From Meghimatium bilineatum (Eukaryota; Mollusca; Gastropoda; Stylommatophora; Philomycidae): a DNA stretch of 64,000 bases. The notes beneath the pieces are model-generated. The model made no database searches and had not been told where the DNA came from. It was given only the letters and a program-made list of their open reading frames with translations. The translations under genes and the position numbers were made by a program. Below, in pieces: positions 53,940 to 64,000 of the stretch. Positions within the stretch are counted from its first letter, which is position 1. Each line of letters begins with the position of its first letter. Location: assembly GCA_034231615.1 (NCBI GenBank), contig CM067310.1:203501-267500 (forward strand). The letters run 5' to 3'.

Positions 53940-56130
53940 ACCACCAAAGAGTATGCAAACTCAGAGCCACAGTCAGGTATTGCTTATGTGTCTTCGTTTT
54001 TGTCAGCAAGCCTCCTACCAGTCTCGCCAATGTACGTCATGGTGTAGCGCTTGCAGATGATGGCATTGATGATGTTCCGGGACACACAGGAGAAACTCTC
54101 CTCGATGGTGAAGGTGGCCTTGGGGAATGTGACGGACCAGGTCTGGGTAACATACGGACATGTGTAGCATCTAGGGCGATCGCAGCTGATAGTGCCAGAG
54201 TGAAAGGGGACGTCAGGCCTAAGTGGACTAGCAGATCCCTGAGGTTCTTGTCTCGTCTGTATGCAACCAGAGGAGGGGGTCGCAGAACAATTCACGCGTT
54301 TCAGGATCCTACTTGAGAACGGGGAAGGTGTCGGAGTATAACATGACGAACAGCAGCGCTATGCGAGTGGGGCGCGAGATGTTTGACCATGTCAGAGGGA
54401 GAAGACCTTCGAGTGTTAGTGAGGGTATCCTGATGGGAGAGGCCACACCAGAGACAATGCAGACTGAAGGACCCTGCCGGGGTATAAGCTGCAACGGAAG
54501 AAGTCCATCATCTCGTTGGCTTTCTCGAGAAAGTCATCCTCACCACTGCACAAACGTTGGATACAAAGAAGTTGAGAGAATGGAAGGGAATCGCGACAGG
54601 CAAAAGGATGAGGTGGGGTATATAGAAGAAAGATGTGGGCATCGGTCAATTTATAGTGTACAGATATGCTAAGACAGGAAGGTTGAATTGTGATAGATAT
54701 GTCCAGGAAGTTCACATGGGAGTTGGAATTCTCGGATGTGAACTTGATGGCCGGGTGAAAATTATCAATGTACTGAATGAAGCGTGACAGGTCAGCCTCA
54801 GTCATGTCAGTGATACCGATCCCATCATCGATATACCTATCGAACATCAATTTGAAGGGCCCACCATAGGACTCTCACAACTGCTCAAGATGGCTCATAA
54901 ACAAGCTGACATAATTGGGGCCCATCTTAGTGCCCATAGCGATCCCACTGATCTGGTCGAAGAAATGTCCATCAAACTCGAAGGAGTTAAGAATAAGTAC
55001 GGATGAGAGTGAAGTTGACACAGAGAGATGAGGGTACTTGTCGAGGAAGAACCTTGATGCCATCAGAGTGAGGTATAGACGTGTAAAGAGAGCAAACATC
55101 GAGAAGAAAGAGACAATAAGTATGAGGAGGGGACAATGAAATTAAGGTCTAGCCAGTGCGTGGTTAGTGTCTTTAAGGAATGTAGGAAGTTGTTCCACTA
55201 ATGGTTGAAAGACGCTGTCCAAGAAGTCCGAGATGACTACCGTGGGGCAGGAACACAAAGAGGCAATAGGTCTGCCAGGGTTAGAAGGCTTGTGGACTTG
55301 TGGATCTCCTTGAAACAAAGAGCAGCCGAGGTGGCAGGAGAAGGTTGTCAGCGATCAATCCCTTGATCGTGATAGAGACTGTGTCATTGTGATCAACAAT
55401 AGGGCCTTTCTTTTTCTTGCATGTATTGGCCCTGTAGAATACGGGGTTGGACAGCTGTGTCTGACCCTCTTGTCGATATAGGTCCGTATGCCAGACGACA
55501 ACCGCGCCACCCTTGTCTGCAAGTTTGATGACGATGTCGTCCCGGCTGCGAAGTTTCCTTAGAGCACTGGACTCAGCCGGGGAGATAGTGGTGCGCCCAT
55601 GGTCGGTGAAGCGGAGACGTTCAATGTTACGCTGGTGGGTGTTCTCAATGTAGCGGTCTAGGGTCTGGGATTCACCTTCTTTAGGTGTCCAGTCATGCTT
55701 ACGGGAAGCATACCGGGAGAATAAATCCTCCGAATCAGAGGACTGTCCACACGGTTCACTGCTCGAGAAATGGAACCGTAGGCGCAGGCGACGGTGGAAC
55801 TGATGAACGTCTTGCATAAGAGTGTAGCGATAATATGCGAGACGGAGGGATATAAACTGAAGCCCCTTCCTGAGGATAGAGATCTCACCGTCAGAAATAT
55901 CCAGGTCAGGAGGGATGCAGATCACCTGAGAAGTGGGGTGAGACTGAGGCACAGAGTCAGCATGGGAAGACAAGTTGAGTTTATGGTTGTGTTGGGCGTA
56001 CATGAAGTCATACAGTTGTCTGTTAAGAATATGAATGATCAGGCGGACGAGGAAGAAGAGAGTTGTCCGTGGTAAGGTACTGTAAACGATTGAAAAGTTC
56101 CGGTTTGGATGTGTCGAACTCAGATATAAG
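53940..56130 (-). mobile_element. Penelope-like retroelement, broken, with GIY-YIG-type end
   Basis: In order on the minus strand: an N-terminal part (56003-55281, LFSRYASRKHDWTPKEGE; VIKLADKGGAVVVWHTDLYR); the RT words GRPIASL, NSFEFDGHFFDQISGIAMGT + KMGPN (54875-55099); FDRYIDDGIGITDM (54416-54850, YxDD as YIDD); and a C-terminal piece with CDRPRCYTCPYV and YIGETGRRLA (53984-54295), typical of the GIY-YIG endonuclease. At least four frames are needed, so it is inactive. It is visibly more GC-rich than the introns around it. Confidence 0.88.
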
Positions 56131-56427
56131 CTAATGTAGTGGAGTTAACAGGCGATTCTTCAATCCGAACTTCAGCTGGATAGTAGGCATTCTTGATTTA
56201 TGTACACGTGTTTAAACCTGAAAGTTCCTTGCTCAATCCGAACTTCAGCTGGATAGTACTCATTCATGATTTATGTACATTTGTTCATTCATCAATAGAC
56301 CCGACTCATTGTAAAATAATAGTTATTGGTTTTGAGACAACAGCATCGCACTCTTGACAGATATATGTCGCCCTGGCAGAAGATGTTCTATTCCCCAGCA
56401 TATGTACAAAAAATATGCGCGTTTATA

Positions 56428-57048
56428 TAGGGCTACCGTAACTTGAAATGAGTTTAATTGTCAGATGGGAAAAGGGGACGTTTCGACGTGCGCCTTTAAA
56501 TACAGTGCACCCTTATTGTAGGGTTACCATAATTGTCAGATGGAAAAAGAGGATACGCAAAATTGTCATCAAATATGATCAATATTAAGTGTTGCACAAA
56601 TAAAATTAAAGTTAAACTACATAAAATACTGTTCTAATTTAATTATAAACTTGTATTAACTGAGTGTTAACTGATTTTCGGCATTTTTAAAATCTTTTTT
56701 AAAAATTATTAATTAGTAGTTATCACTAACGAACTCGCGTTACCGTCTGCTATGCGAAATGCGTTAAGTTTACGAAAAATTGAAAATGGCTAACGGAACC
56801 AGAATTTCTGATGGCTAATGTTAATATTGATCTAAATATAGCTGGCGCGCGTGTTTATTTCACTATACATAATAGATTAAAGTATATAGCACAGAAAAGT
56901 AAGTAAGAAAGTATCAATCGATTGGGGACGGGCGGACGGTCGGGGACGGAGAAAAACCCGGACAAAAACCTTTTTTTCTGGAAAGCCGCCCGGACAGGGG
57001 CATAAAAAGAGGACGTGTCCGGGGAAACACGGACGTATGGTAACTCTA
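56428..57048. mobile_element. hAT-like non-autonomous transposon with 8-bp TSD
   Basis: CGTTTATA flanks both sides (56420-56427 and 57049-57056), an 8-bp duplication as made by hAT transposases. The ends are inverted: TAGGGCTACCGTAA at left, and reversed TAGAGTTACCATAC at right. The left end is partly duplicated inside (56518: TAGGGTTACCATAATTGTCA versus 56428). No transposase frame. Confidence 0.8.
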
Positions 57049-57203
57049 CGTTTATAGTTCTCCTGCATATATATGATTCCTAATTCTGACCCCACCAACA
57101 CCCCTAATCTAATAGCTTGGATTCTATAATGTGATATGTGATTCTATAATTATAGATGTGATAGTACTGCTGACAAAAGATGTTATCGTAAATCGTTACT
57201 TGC

Positions 57204-57317
57204 CAGAACGCTTGCTAGAAACCAATAGTCTGCTTCCAGTTCCACCAGCTTTTCAATTGCAAATTCCGCTTTCCACAACTGGATAGTGGCAAGGACAGCT
57301 AATAAGAAGGGCGTCAC
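57204..57317 (-). CDS. ABCC exon: TMD0 helix, GC donor
   Basis: The exon encodes VTPFLLAVLATIQLWKAEFA and IEKLVELEADYWFLASVL, aligning with MRP '[21 protein letters not shown]'. The acceptor is TTTCTTTAG. The only phase-consistent donor is GCAAGT at 57203-57198 (a GC-AG intron). The GT six bases further (AAGTAACG) would end in the wrong phase for the next exon. It is 38 codons. Confidence 0.85.
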
Positions 57318-57329
57318 CTAAAGAAATAG

Positions 57330-58415
57330 TATAGATCAAATTACATTGGTAGGATAAAGATAGGTAATGACTGAGCAGCATAGCTGGCGGCTTGACCTAT
57401 GAGTGCTCAGTTTCCTAGGCAGTAGTTTATATGTTTATAATTTCAATTTGAAATGGTGGCCGTGATGGTGGCTATGGTGTTCCTTCTTTGCAATCGAAGA
57501 TGAACATTGCACTGAAAGAAAAAAATCAAATTACGTTTTGTGTTTGTAGGTCCACAGATGATTGATGAGTCCAAGCCTGGTTCTGAAAAATCTGTTGTAA
57601 TGTGAGCGGGAATAAAGGAAGTCCTTAATTTTCATTCCCTGCCGAGTTTAATGATAACTTGTCGGTAAACTGACATATTTTTACCAGCTTTGATCAATTT
57701 TCAAGTAGATAAAGCTATGCAACACCAAAAGTAGAGTAGTCGCGCTATTGTTGGAGACAAATAATTCTGGTAATACATTTCTATGCATGCTAATCGCACA
57801 ACTTTTAGTGTTGAATATTGGATGTTTTGCTTATGCATTTTGATAATTTTACCCATAATTTTTGGGGAGGTGTCTACCTATCCTGACAATCCATATTGTG
57901 CCAATGGCTTCGGGTGAAGGAAAACATGGAATAATATACGCAGTATCATAGAACGAGGAAATTCAACCTAATACAAAATGGTGTGGCAGGACAGACCAGG
58001 CCCTTGGAGTTGGTTAGCAGCTGGTCTACGTTGGGAGCACCTATATACGGACAGATAGAGACTAACTCTGCTGATCCAGCAGATATTGCAGTTTGCGTTG
58101 CTCCAAATGTATTGGTATCACTTTTCCTTTAGAGTTAAAAGGTAAACAGAGAGAGGGGTCGTACCGCATGGGCAACGCATATTCTCTATATTTCAACGCA
58201 GGTATAGTGCTATGGACAGGTATACACCATCTCTGGCCTTAATGGGTCTTGGAATCAAATCAAAAGATAGTAATTTCATGTTATAAGGCCTTGTCCATTG
58301 GCATAGCTAAAGGGCGCAACAGGTCATCATCTCTAACGGTGGGAGACACTTCCGGTACCATTGAACTAACATCGCTTGTGTAATCCGTATCCATCCAATA
58401 AGGTGTTTATCCAAA
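57330..58415. other. intron sequence, nothing recognised
   Basis: Mixed composition with no frame longer than about 60 codons and no family match. Confidence 0.45.
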
Positions 58416-58419
58416 AGTC

Positions 58420-58542
58420 TGCCTGCTTCAATTGGTGATTTACTTTATGGAGAATTACAGTCTGCTTCAATTGGTGATTTACTTTATGGAGAATTACTGT
58501 CTGCTTCAATTGGTGATTTAGTTTATGGAGAATTACTGTCTA
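58420..58542. repeat. 39-bp tandem repeat, 3 copies
   Basis: TCTGCTTCAATTGGTGATTT + ACTTTATGGAGAATTAC(TG) three times. Confidence 0.92.
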
Positions 58543-58704
58543 GAAAAAAAATCTCAGGGCCTCTACTTCGGTACAAATATTATGCACATGAGATATTCAT
58601 TATACATGTATTGATACGAAATCTTATGGATAAGGTGATATGCATCGTGTAGAATGAAGAGGAAAGATTAGGAATGACATAAAGTCAAATGAGAAGGTTT
58701 CTTG

Positions 58705-59790
58705 ATTCTTCTTCTTGATTAGAAACTAGCTTCACAGCACGTAGGGAATTCCCATAAGTGCTCCGCTCTCCGTTCCAGCAGCCATCCAAGTGTATGTATA
58801 CTCAGAGTCCCAGTAAGGTGTTGATTGCGATCTTCGGGGCCTTCCAAATGAATTACGTTTCATTCCTCCCCTCTAGACACTCACATTTCTAGCATTCTCT
58901 GTATGTGTACGTTCTCAGCCTCATTAACATCGTCTTCATCTTGAAATTAATTTATTACATCCTTGATCAAGTCTCCTTTATCTCTTCTCAGAACTGTCCC
59001 GTCTATCGCCGCATTGCCTGCCAATAAGTCGACTCTCTCGCTTCCTTTGACCCCAGTATGACCAGGACAGTATATCAATGTAATACTCTGGACAATTGAG
59101 TTGTTCAATAATTCCCCAATAAGTTCCACCATTCTTTTCTCAGCATGTACTTTTCTATCTTGCGCAGTATGCTTTGAGAGTGAGTATTGCCGAGTGTGTT
59201 GATGTATTAGTTATCAGCCAGTTAAGTGTTGTTGTAACTCCCTCTATCTCCATCCTCATGCTCGATGTGACAGTGAAATATGCTGAAGATTTATCAACCC
59301 AACCGCTTTTATTTGTGTTTCTGTTAACTGGACCATCTGTGTATATAATTATGTCTTGTGGTTTCGACTGTAGCTGGACGAGTTCATACACTGTAACCTG
59401 GGCTCTGACACCCGTCCATTTTCGACACGCTTTATCTAGTTGTATTATTACTTTAGTCAGTGATTTCTTCTCAGTGTCAAACTCCACCCATTCACTGCCC
59501 TTTCCTATTTCTTCAAATTCACATACACTTCGCAGTGTGTCTTCAGCCTCTGCCATCCATGATCTGCCACGCTTGATTTGTTTTCCCTTTGACTCATCTA
59601 GACGTTGGTGTAAAGGGTGGTGGTTGTATTCTGTCACTTTAAGGTACCTGTGCTACCTGATGTTGCACTCTAATACTGGGAAGATCAAACAGAAGTATGA
59701 TAGCAGAGATGGGTGTATCCCTAGTATACACAAGTGCAGCTCTCATTGCCTCATTTTGGATTTTTTCCAATCTATCGTCTTGAGTCTATG
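58705..59790 (-). mobile_element. RNase H LINE family B, 5'-truncated, copy 2
   Basis: On the minus strand: RLEKIQNEAMRAALVYTRDT (RT thumb), then RNase H motifs IIIYTDGPVN and SMRMEIEGVTTTLNWL (59155-59637), a frameshift, LIYCPGHTGVKGSERVDLLA (58947-59132) and a tail LTGTLSIHTLGWLLERRAEH. It is broken by at least one frameshift. The 3' end near 58710 reads into (GAA)n. Confidence 0.85.
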
Positions 59791-59795
59791 TTAGT

Positions 59796-61849
59796 CATCA
59801 TCATCATCATCAAGTGCCGTCTCCGCAACGAAGGTTGGCTGCAACGTATCTCCAACATCTCCTGTCTCTTGTCTTGGTGGTGCACTCTGCTAGACTGTAA
59901 CCTGTCCATCGTGTAATGTTACTCTCCCACTTGTATCTCTACCTACCTCTTGCTCGCTTCCCTTTGACTTTACCCTCAAGTAAGGTCTTCAATAAGGTGT
60001 CATTTCTTTTAATGTGTCCAAAGTATTTTATTTGCATGATCTGTATTTCTCTTAGTAGTTCTTTCTTCATATTAAGTGTCTTTAGCACCTCTTTATTTGA
60101 TTTCTTCTCTTTCCATGATGTTCTCCCTATTCTTCTATATACCCACATCTCAAAGGCATCAATTTTGTCTTCTAATTGTTTATTTAGTGTCCATGTTTCT
60201 GAGCCATACATTAATATGGAATAGATGTAGCATTTTAAAATTCTCATTTTTAACTTGTTTGTAATTTGTTTAGATAATAATAATTTCCTCATGTCATTGA
60301 AGGTACTTTTAGCCATTCCTATTCTCCTTTTAACTTCTGTTTCACATCTGCCACCATTTGTGACTATGTGTCCAAGATATTGATACTGTTTTACTTGGTG
60401 TAGTTTCTCTCCCTGTATGTTTATGTTTACCTCCTGTTCTTCTGTGTCTTTGCTGATTATCATGGTTTTTGTTTTTTGAATGTTTATATCCAGTCCATAT
60501 TCATTACTTGATTTATAGACTTGATCTATTAGTCTTTGTAGTTCATGTTCACTTTCTGCCAAAAGAACAGTGTCATCTGCATATCTAATGTTGTTTATTA
60601 TTTTCCCATTGATCTTGAGTCCTGGTATTTCTTCTATATTTTTAAAGATATTCTCTGTGTAGATATTAAATAGGCTTGGTGATAAAATGAATCCTTGTCT
60701 TCTTATTTCTTACCCCTCTTCTTATTTCTATGTATGGAGAGTAGCTGTTTTCACACCTTATTGATGCAGTTTGTTCCCAATATATATTTCTAATCAGCCT
60801 GATGTCTTTTCCATCTATGCCTATTTCTTGAAGACATTTGATTAATTTTTCATGTTGGACTCTGTCAAAGGCCTTGCTGTAGTCTATGAAGCAAATATAG
60901 ATACTTTTTTGGACTTCTATATATTTATCTATCATTAGCCGGACACTCAGTATAGCTTCTCTGGTTTTTTGTTTTTCCTAAAACCGAATTGTTCTTCACC
61001 GACCTCCATGTCTATCTTGTTCTTAATTCTTTCATGTATTATCTTGAGAAGTATTTTAGTTAGATGGCTCATTAGACTTATTCTTCTATATTCTGTACAG
61101 TCCACAGCCCTGGGCTTCTTAGGCAGTGGTATGAATATTGATGATGTTAGGTCTTTAGGTATATGGCCTGTTTCGTATATGTCATTGCAAATTTCTGTGA
61201 TAGTATCTACACCAAATTCATTTAGAGTTTTTATTATGTCTGCTGTTATGTTGTCAGAGCCTGCAGCCTTTCCACATTTTATTGAATTTATTGCATGTTC
61301 TACTTCTGATTTCAGTATTTCTGGTCCATCATTGTTGTGTATTGTTGGTTTTTTGTTCCGTTTGTCGTCAAACAGTTCTGTTACATAATCTGCCCATCTT
61401 ATGAATGCTTCTGTTTTATCAAATATTATTTTACCATTTTTATCTTTAATGCAGCCACCCTCATTTATAGGATTTTTCTTATTTGTGATCAGCCTTATCT
61501 CCTTATGCATTAATTTTGTCTTCTGTTGTATGGACATCTCCTCTATTTCACTGCATTTTGTTTCTAGCCATTGTTTTTTCGCTGTTCTGCACATGTTACG
61601 TATCTCCGTGTCTATAATTGAGTATTTTGGCGTATTTTTAGCTTTCTTTCTTTCTGTCATTTTCTCTAATATTTCATCTGTCATCCATGTTTGTTTGTTC
61701 TTGGTATTTCTTTTTGGTAAATTTGCATTTCCTGTTTGAATACTTTTCCTTAGGCTGTCCCATTTATTGTCTATTTTCTCTTCTGGATTTTCCCTTCTGT
61801 ATTGTTCCATGCATATTCTATCATTAGATGTTCATATCTATTCCTGACA
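59796..61849 (-). mobile_element. RTE-like LINE family A, main copy, nearly intact RT
   Basis: A 5'-truncated LINE of about 2.05 kb. It lacks the endonuclease and begins MEQYRRENPEEKIDNKWDSL. RT motifs in order: AGSDNITADIIKTL, FIDYSKAFDRV (motif A), RRGV (motif B region), NIRYADDTVLLAESEHEL (motif C) and TLNKQLEDKIDAFEMWVYRR. Two breaks: one extra A in an oligo-A tract near 60960, and a 10-bp duplication (AATAAGAAGA) near 60705. The tail is (TGATGA)n. A possible 9-bp target duplication ACTAACATA flanks it (gene strand; 61850-61858 and 59787-59795). Confidence 0.88.
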
Positions 61850-61968
61850 TATGTTAGTAGGCCGAAGCAATAATATATGACAGATAGCACCATCACCTGT
61901 AGAAGCAGAAACAGCATCGATTTATTCATGTCGAAGATCGCCATAACCTTGATCCCTCTTTTAGTCTT
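61849..61968 (-). CDS. ABCC exon: TMD0 helix (3' edge uncertain)
   Basis: The exon encodes KTKRGIKVMAIFDMNKSMLF, LLLQVMVLSVIYYCFGLLTY. It aligns with MRP '[35 protein letters not shown]'. The acceptor is ATGATTCAG. The only GT in range that keeps phase is GTCAGG at 61848, a poor donor lying at the 5' boundary of the LINE at 59796-61849. By alignment the exon could originally have run about 10 codons further. Confidence 0.68.
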
Positions 61969-61974
61969 CTGAAT

Positions 61975-63400
61975 CATATTTGTGATATGTTTGTTGAATA
62001 CATCTTTTTTCGGTTCATCTGTGGCCTCTCTCCTGGCCCCCTTGTCTCTCATGGCCACTGATCCAATCCTACCTACGTTTACTTCTCTACATTTGGGATT
62101 TTTATACTGGGATTCGCACTGGTAGGCCCCAGTCGCTGAGTGGGACTTCCGTTGGTAGGTAGTTAATGAGTTTACCTCTCTTTTGGAGAGGCGCGCTACT
62201 TTCAACCAGCAGACAGCAAGTACAACACATTACTTGTTATTACCAATTAGGTTATATCAGGACGCACTACCATAAAATATTAGAGGTGACAAAGACCCCC
62301 AAGACATTGTATTAATACTCCCGTTTTCCGAATTCCATGTATTTTGCAAGAATTCAGTTCACTTGCAGTGTCCTAGTCATCGAGTTTCCTGAAGAGAACC
62401 TAATTCGACCGACAATGTTGACTTATGTCGTATAGCTCGCTCTCCGCGTCAGAACAAGAACTACAAGAGTTATCCAGGAATATTGGAAAAAGCTACCAGC
62501 AAGTACGGTTGTGTCAGAATGAGGCGTGGCAGGCCGGTACATTATAGAAATGGTTGGTTGTTAAGTTTAGTCCAGACATAATGTTTGGCAGATTTACACG
62601 AACAAGTAATGTGTTGTACAATTATTATCTATCACCCTAACCTCAAACAAGAAGTAAGTAACCTCCACGCGGAGAACGAGCTAGACGACTTAAGTCAACT
62701 TTGTCGGCTGAATTTGGACCTTTTGGACAATGTGCTTTGTTCGACGCAGACACGGTCAGCCAGGTGTTAACATAACATATAAACAGATATCATCCACCTG
62801 GCTAATGGAATGAGTAAACAAGTTCTAAAGTATAGAGGCGTGACGTTCACTTCTGATAAGAAGTATTCGAGTGATTCTCTTGAATAAAGGAGTGCGGACG
62901 GTAGGTGCGCTTATTTTGGCATGAAATGTCAACCGGGGATGTTGTTTTAATTTAGATCACTCGCCTCTTCAAGTAAGACCGACGAGGAAGGTGAGAGAGT
63001 TGAAAACGGATGTGAGTAACCCCATAACGTGAGTTATGATTGGTCCTGAAATAAGGAAAACGCGAGATGACCGAGTAGATTATTCCCGGCAGTCATGGAA
63101 TCTGAGAGTCGGGAGGGAGTTGCTGGTTTTTTTTCCAGAACTGAAGACGGAGGAACTCCAGGATTCTAGATTCGAGTAGCGACTTGGATGTGTTTCGTAG
63201 ACTGAAAAGCTGTTCTGTCTCAAACTACCACGCGAAAAGATACAACCAACCTGCCAACTAAAAAAAAATGGCAGCTTCTGCTCTATGTTTAACACACGCA
63301 AAAACAGCTTACAAACAGAAACATGTATCACATAGTCGCATTGGATCAAAGGACATGTGTCTATGAACTATTGGATAACAACCAACTAATATAACATCAA
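61975..63400. other. intron sequence, nothing recognised
   Basis: Less AT-rich than most introns here. I looked for an alternative first exon or promoter and saw no convincing ATG-led TMD0 peptide or core-promoter signature. Confidence 0.45.
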
Positions 63401-63410
63401 ATAAACAAAC

Positions 63411-63596
63411 CTTTCTGGCAGTACACGCAGGTCTGGATAGTCTCTTGCGTTCAATAGTGATGTACAAGAAGATAAAAGCAACAACGATAACCATATATAT
63501 TCTCGGGTCCCAAATAAGTTCATTTGTATAGAGTGACTCCACTGTGGTAACTTGATCACTGTCATCTTGTACGTGTGATGTATTGCTTATGTTATT
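63411..63596 (-). CDS. ABCC exon: TMD0 first helix
   Basis: The exon encodes NNISNTSHVQDDSDQVTTVE, SLYTNELIWDPRIYMVIVVA and FIFLYITIERKRLSRPACTA + RK. One strong helix (YMVIVVAFIFLYI) is followed by a basic loop, as at the N-terminus of MRPs. N-x-S/T sequons (NNIS, NTS) precede the helix in the part that faces outside in MRPs. The acceptor is TTATTTCAG and the donor is GTTTGT. It is 62 codons, phase 0. There is no initiator Met, so an earlier exon lies outside or undetected. Confidence 0.85.
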
Positions 63597-63769
63597 CTGA
63601 AATAATAGTAGCTGCCGAAGAAATGAACAGATCAGTTTTGATTACAGCAATTAAGGATTATTTATTTGGAAGTAGGTTAATTATAGTTTTAAAAAACCCG
63701 TGTGCCATGATGTTTGTTTCTAATCCAGAATCAAGGCGCGCTAGACATCCATTTATCAAGGTTTAGAGT

Positions 63770-63850
63770 TTTCTGCTTGCCACGTTTGTTATATTCCATG
63801 TTTCTGAGCCATACAACAGCATCAATTTGTCATTTAAGATAAATATTAGT
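63770..63850 (-). mobile_element. LINE scrap (RT C-terminus)
   Basis: The minus strand reads LYGSETWNITN (around 63790-63830), the 'LLYGSETW' motif of RTE-type LINEs. The rest of 63600-64000 shows no recognised gene. Confidence 0.5.
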
Positions 63851-64000
63851 TTTCTATATGTACGCTATGGCCCTTGTTTGCCTTGTGAAGTAAAGGGTAA
63901 AAGAGTTCTCTGGAGATGACCTTCTTATGTGCTGTTTGTAAGCTTGTTCCTGTGGTTTCTTTGATTTCCGTGATCTGTCTTTACATGGTCTGCCTCTGAC

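Noticed and set aside
61771..62205. A separate 144-codon membrane protein gene
   Set aside because: The hydrophobic part is explained as an ABCC TMD0 exon (61849-61968) with acceptor at 61969; the upstream frame is intron and the downstream frame runs into a LINE.

Overview
The window is animal nuclear DNA, AT-rich and crowded with introns, transposons and tandem repeats. It carries one protein-coding gene that I can recognise: an ABC transporter of subfamily C (a 'long' MRP1/2/3-like protein with a TMD0). The gene lies on the minus strand and runs from about 63.6 kb leftward past position 1. I place 21 exons by conserved peptide, splice sites and matching codon phase. In order they cover TMD0 (63596 to 50496), the L0 linker (48872 to 43778), TMD1 (38500 to 26966), NBD1 (24002 to 9652: Walker A, Q-loop, LSGGQ signature, Walker B and H-loop), the acidic inter-domain linker (7656 to 4538, including a 25-nt microexon) and the first helices of TMD2 (1692 to 1461). 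The rest of TMD2 and NBD2, and probably the initiator methionine, lie outside the window. One short exon between 43778 and 38500 was predicted from codon phase but not found.

The introns hold at least ten different retroelement and DNA-transposon lineages. They include RTE-like LINEs in several families, RNase H-bearing LINEs (two 5'-truncated copies of one family at 12.7-14.1 and 47.0-48.6 kb), a decayed Penelope-like element with a GIY-YIG-type C-terminus (54-56 kb), a hAT-like element with an 8-bp target duplication (56.4-57.0 kb), a mariner-like element with 45-bp inverted repeats (11.8-12.2 kb), and SINEs with (GAA)n tails. By eye, tandem arrays make up roughly a fifth of the window. The largest is a 4.3-kb satellite of 30-bp units at 19.4-23.7 kb.

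The most interesting pattern is that several duplications begin at exon edges and carry copies of a real splice site plus the first exon bases. They occur at the exons ending at 1692, 44244, 38500 and 35439, and at the donor side of the exon starting at 43778. Exon-intron junctions in this gene seem to seed tandem duplication, leaving decoy splice sites or exon fossils nearby.

The organism is inferred only as an invertebrate metazoan. A mollusc or other lophotrochozoan is plausible from the repeat style but not proven. No rRNA, intact tRNA, CRISPR or bacterial-type operon was seen. Apart from the ABCC exons, nearly all long open frames are retroelement remnants or translations of tandem repeats. 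All coordinates were read by eye and may be off by a few bases.
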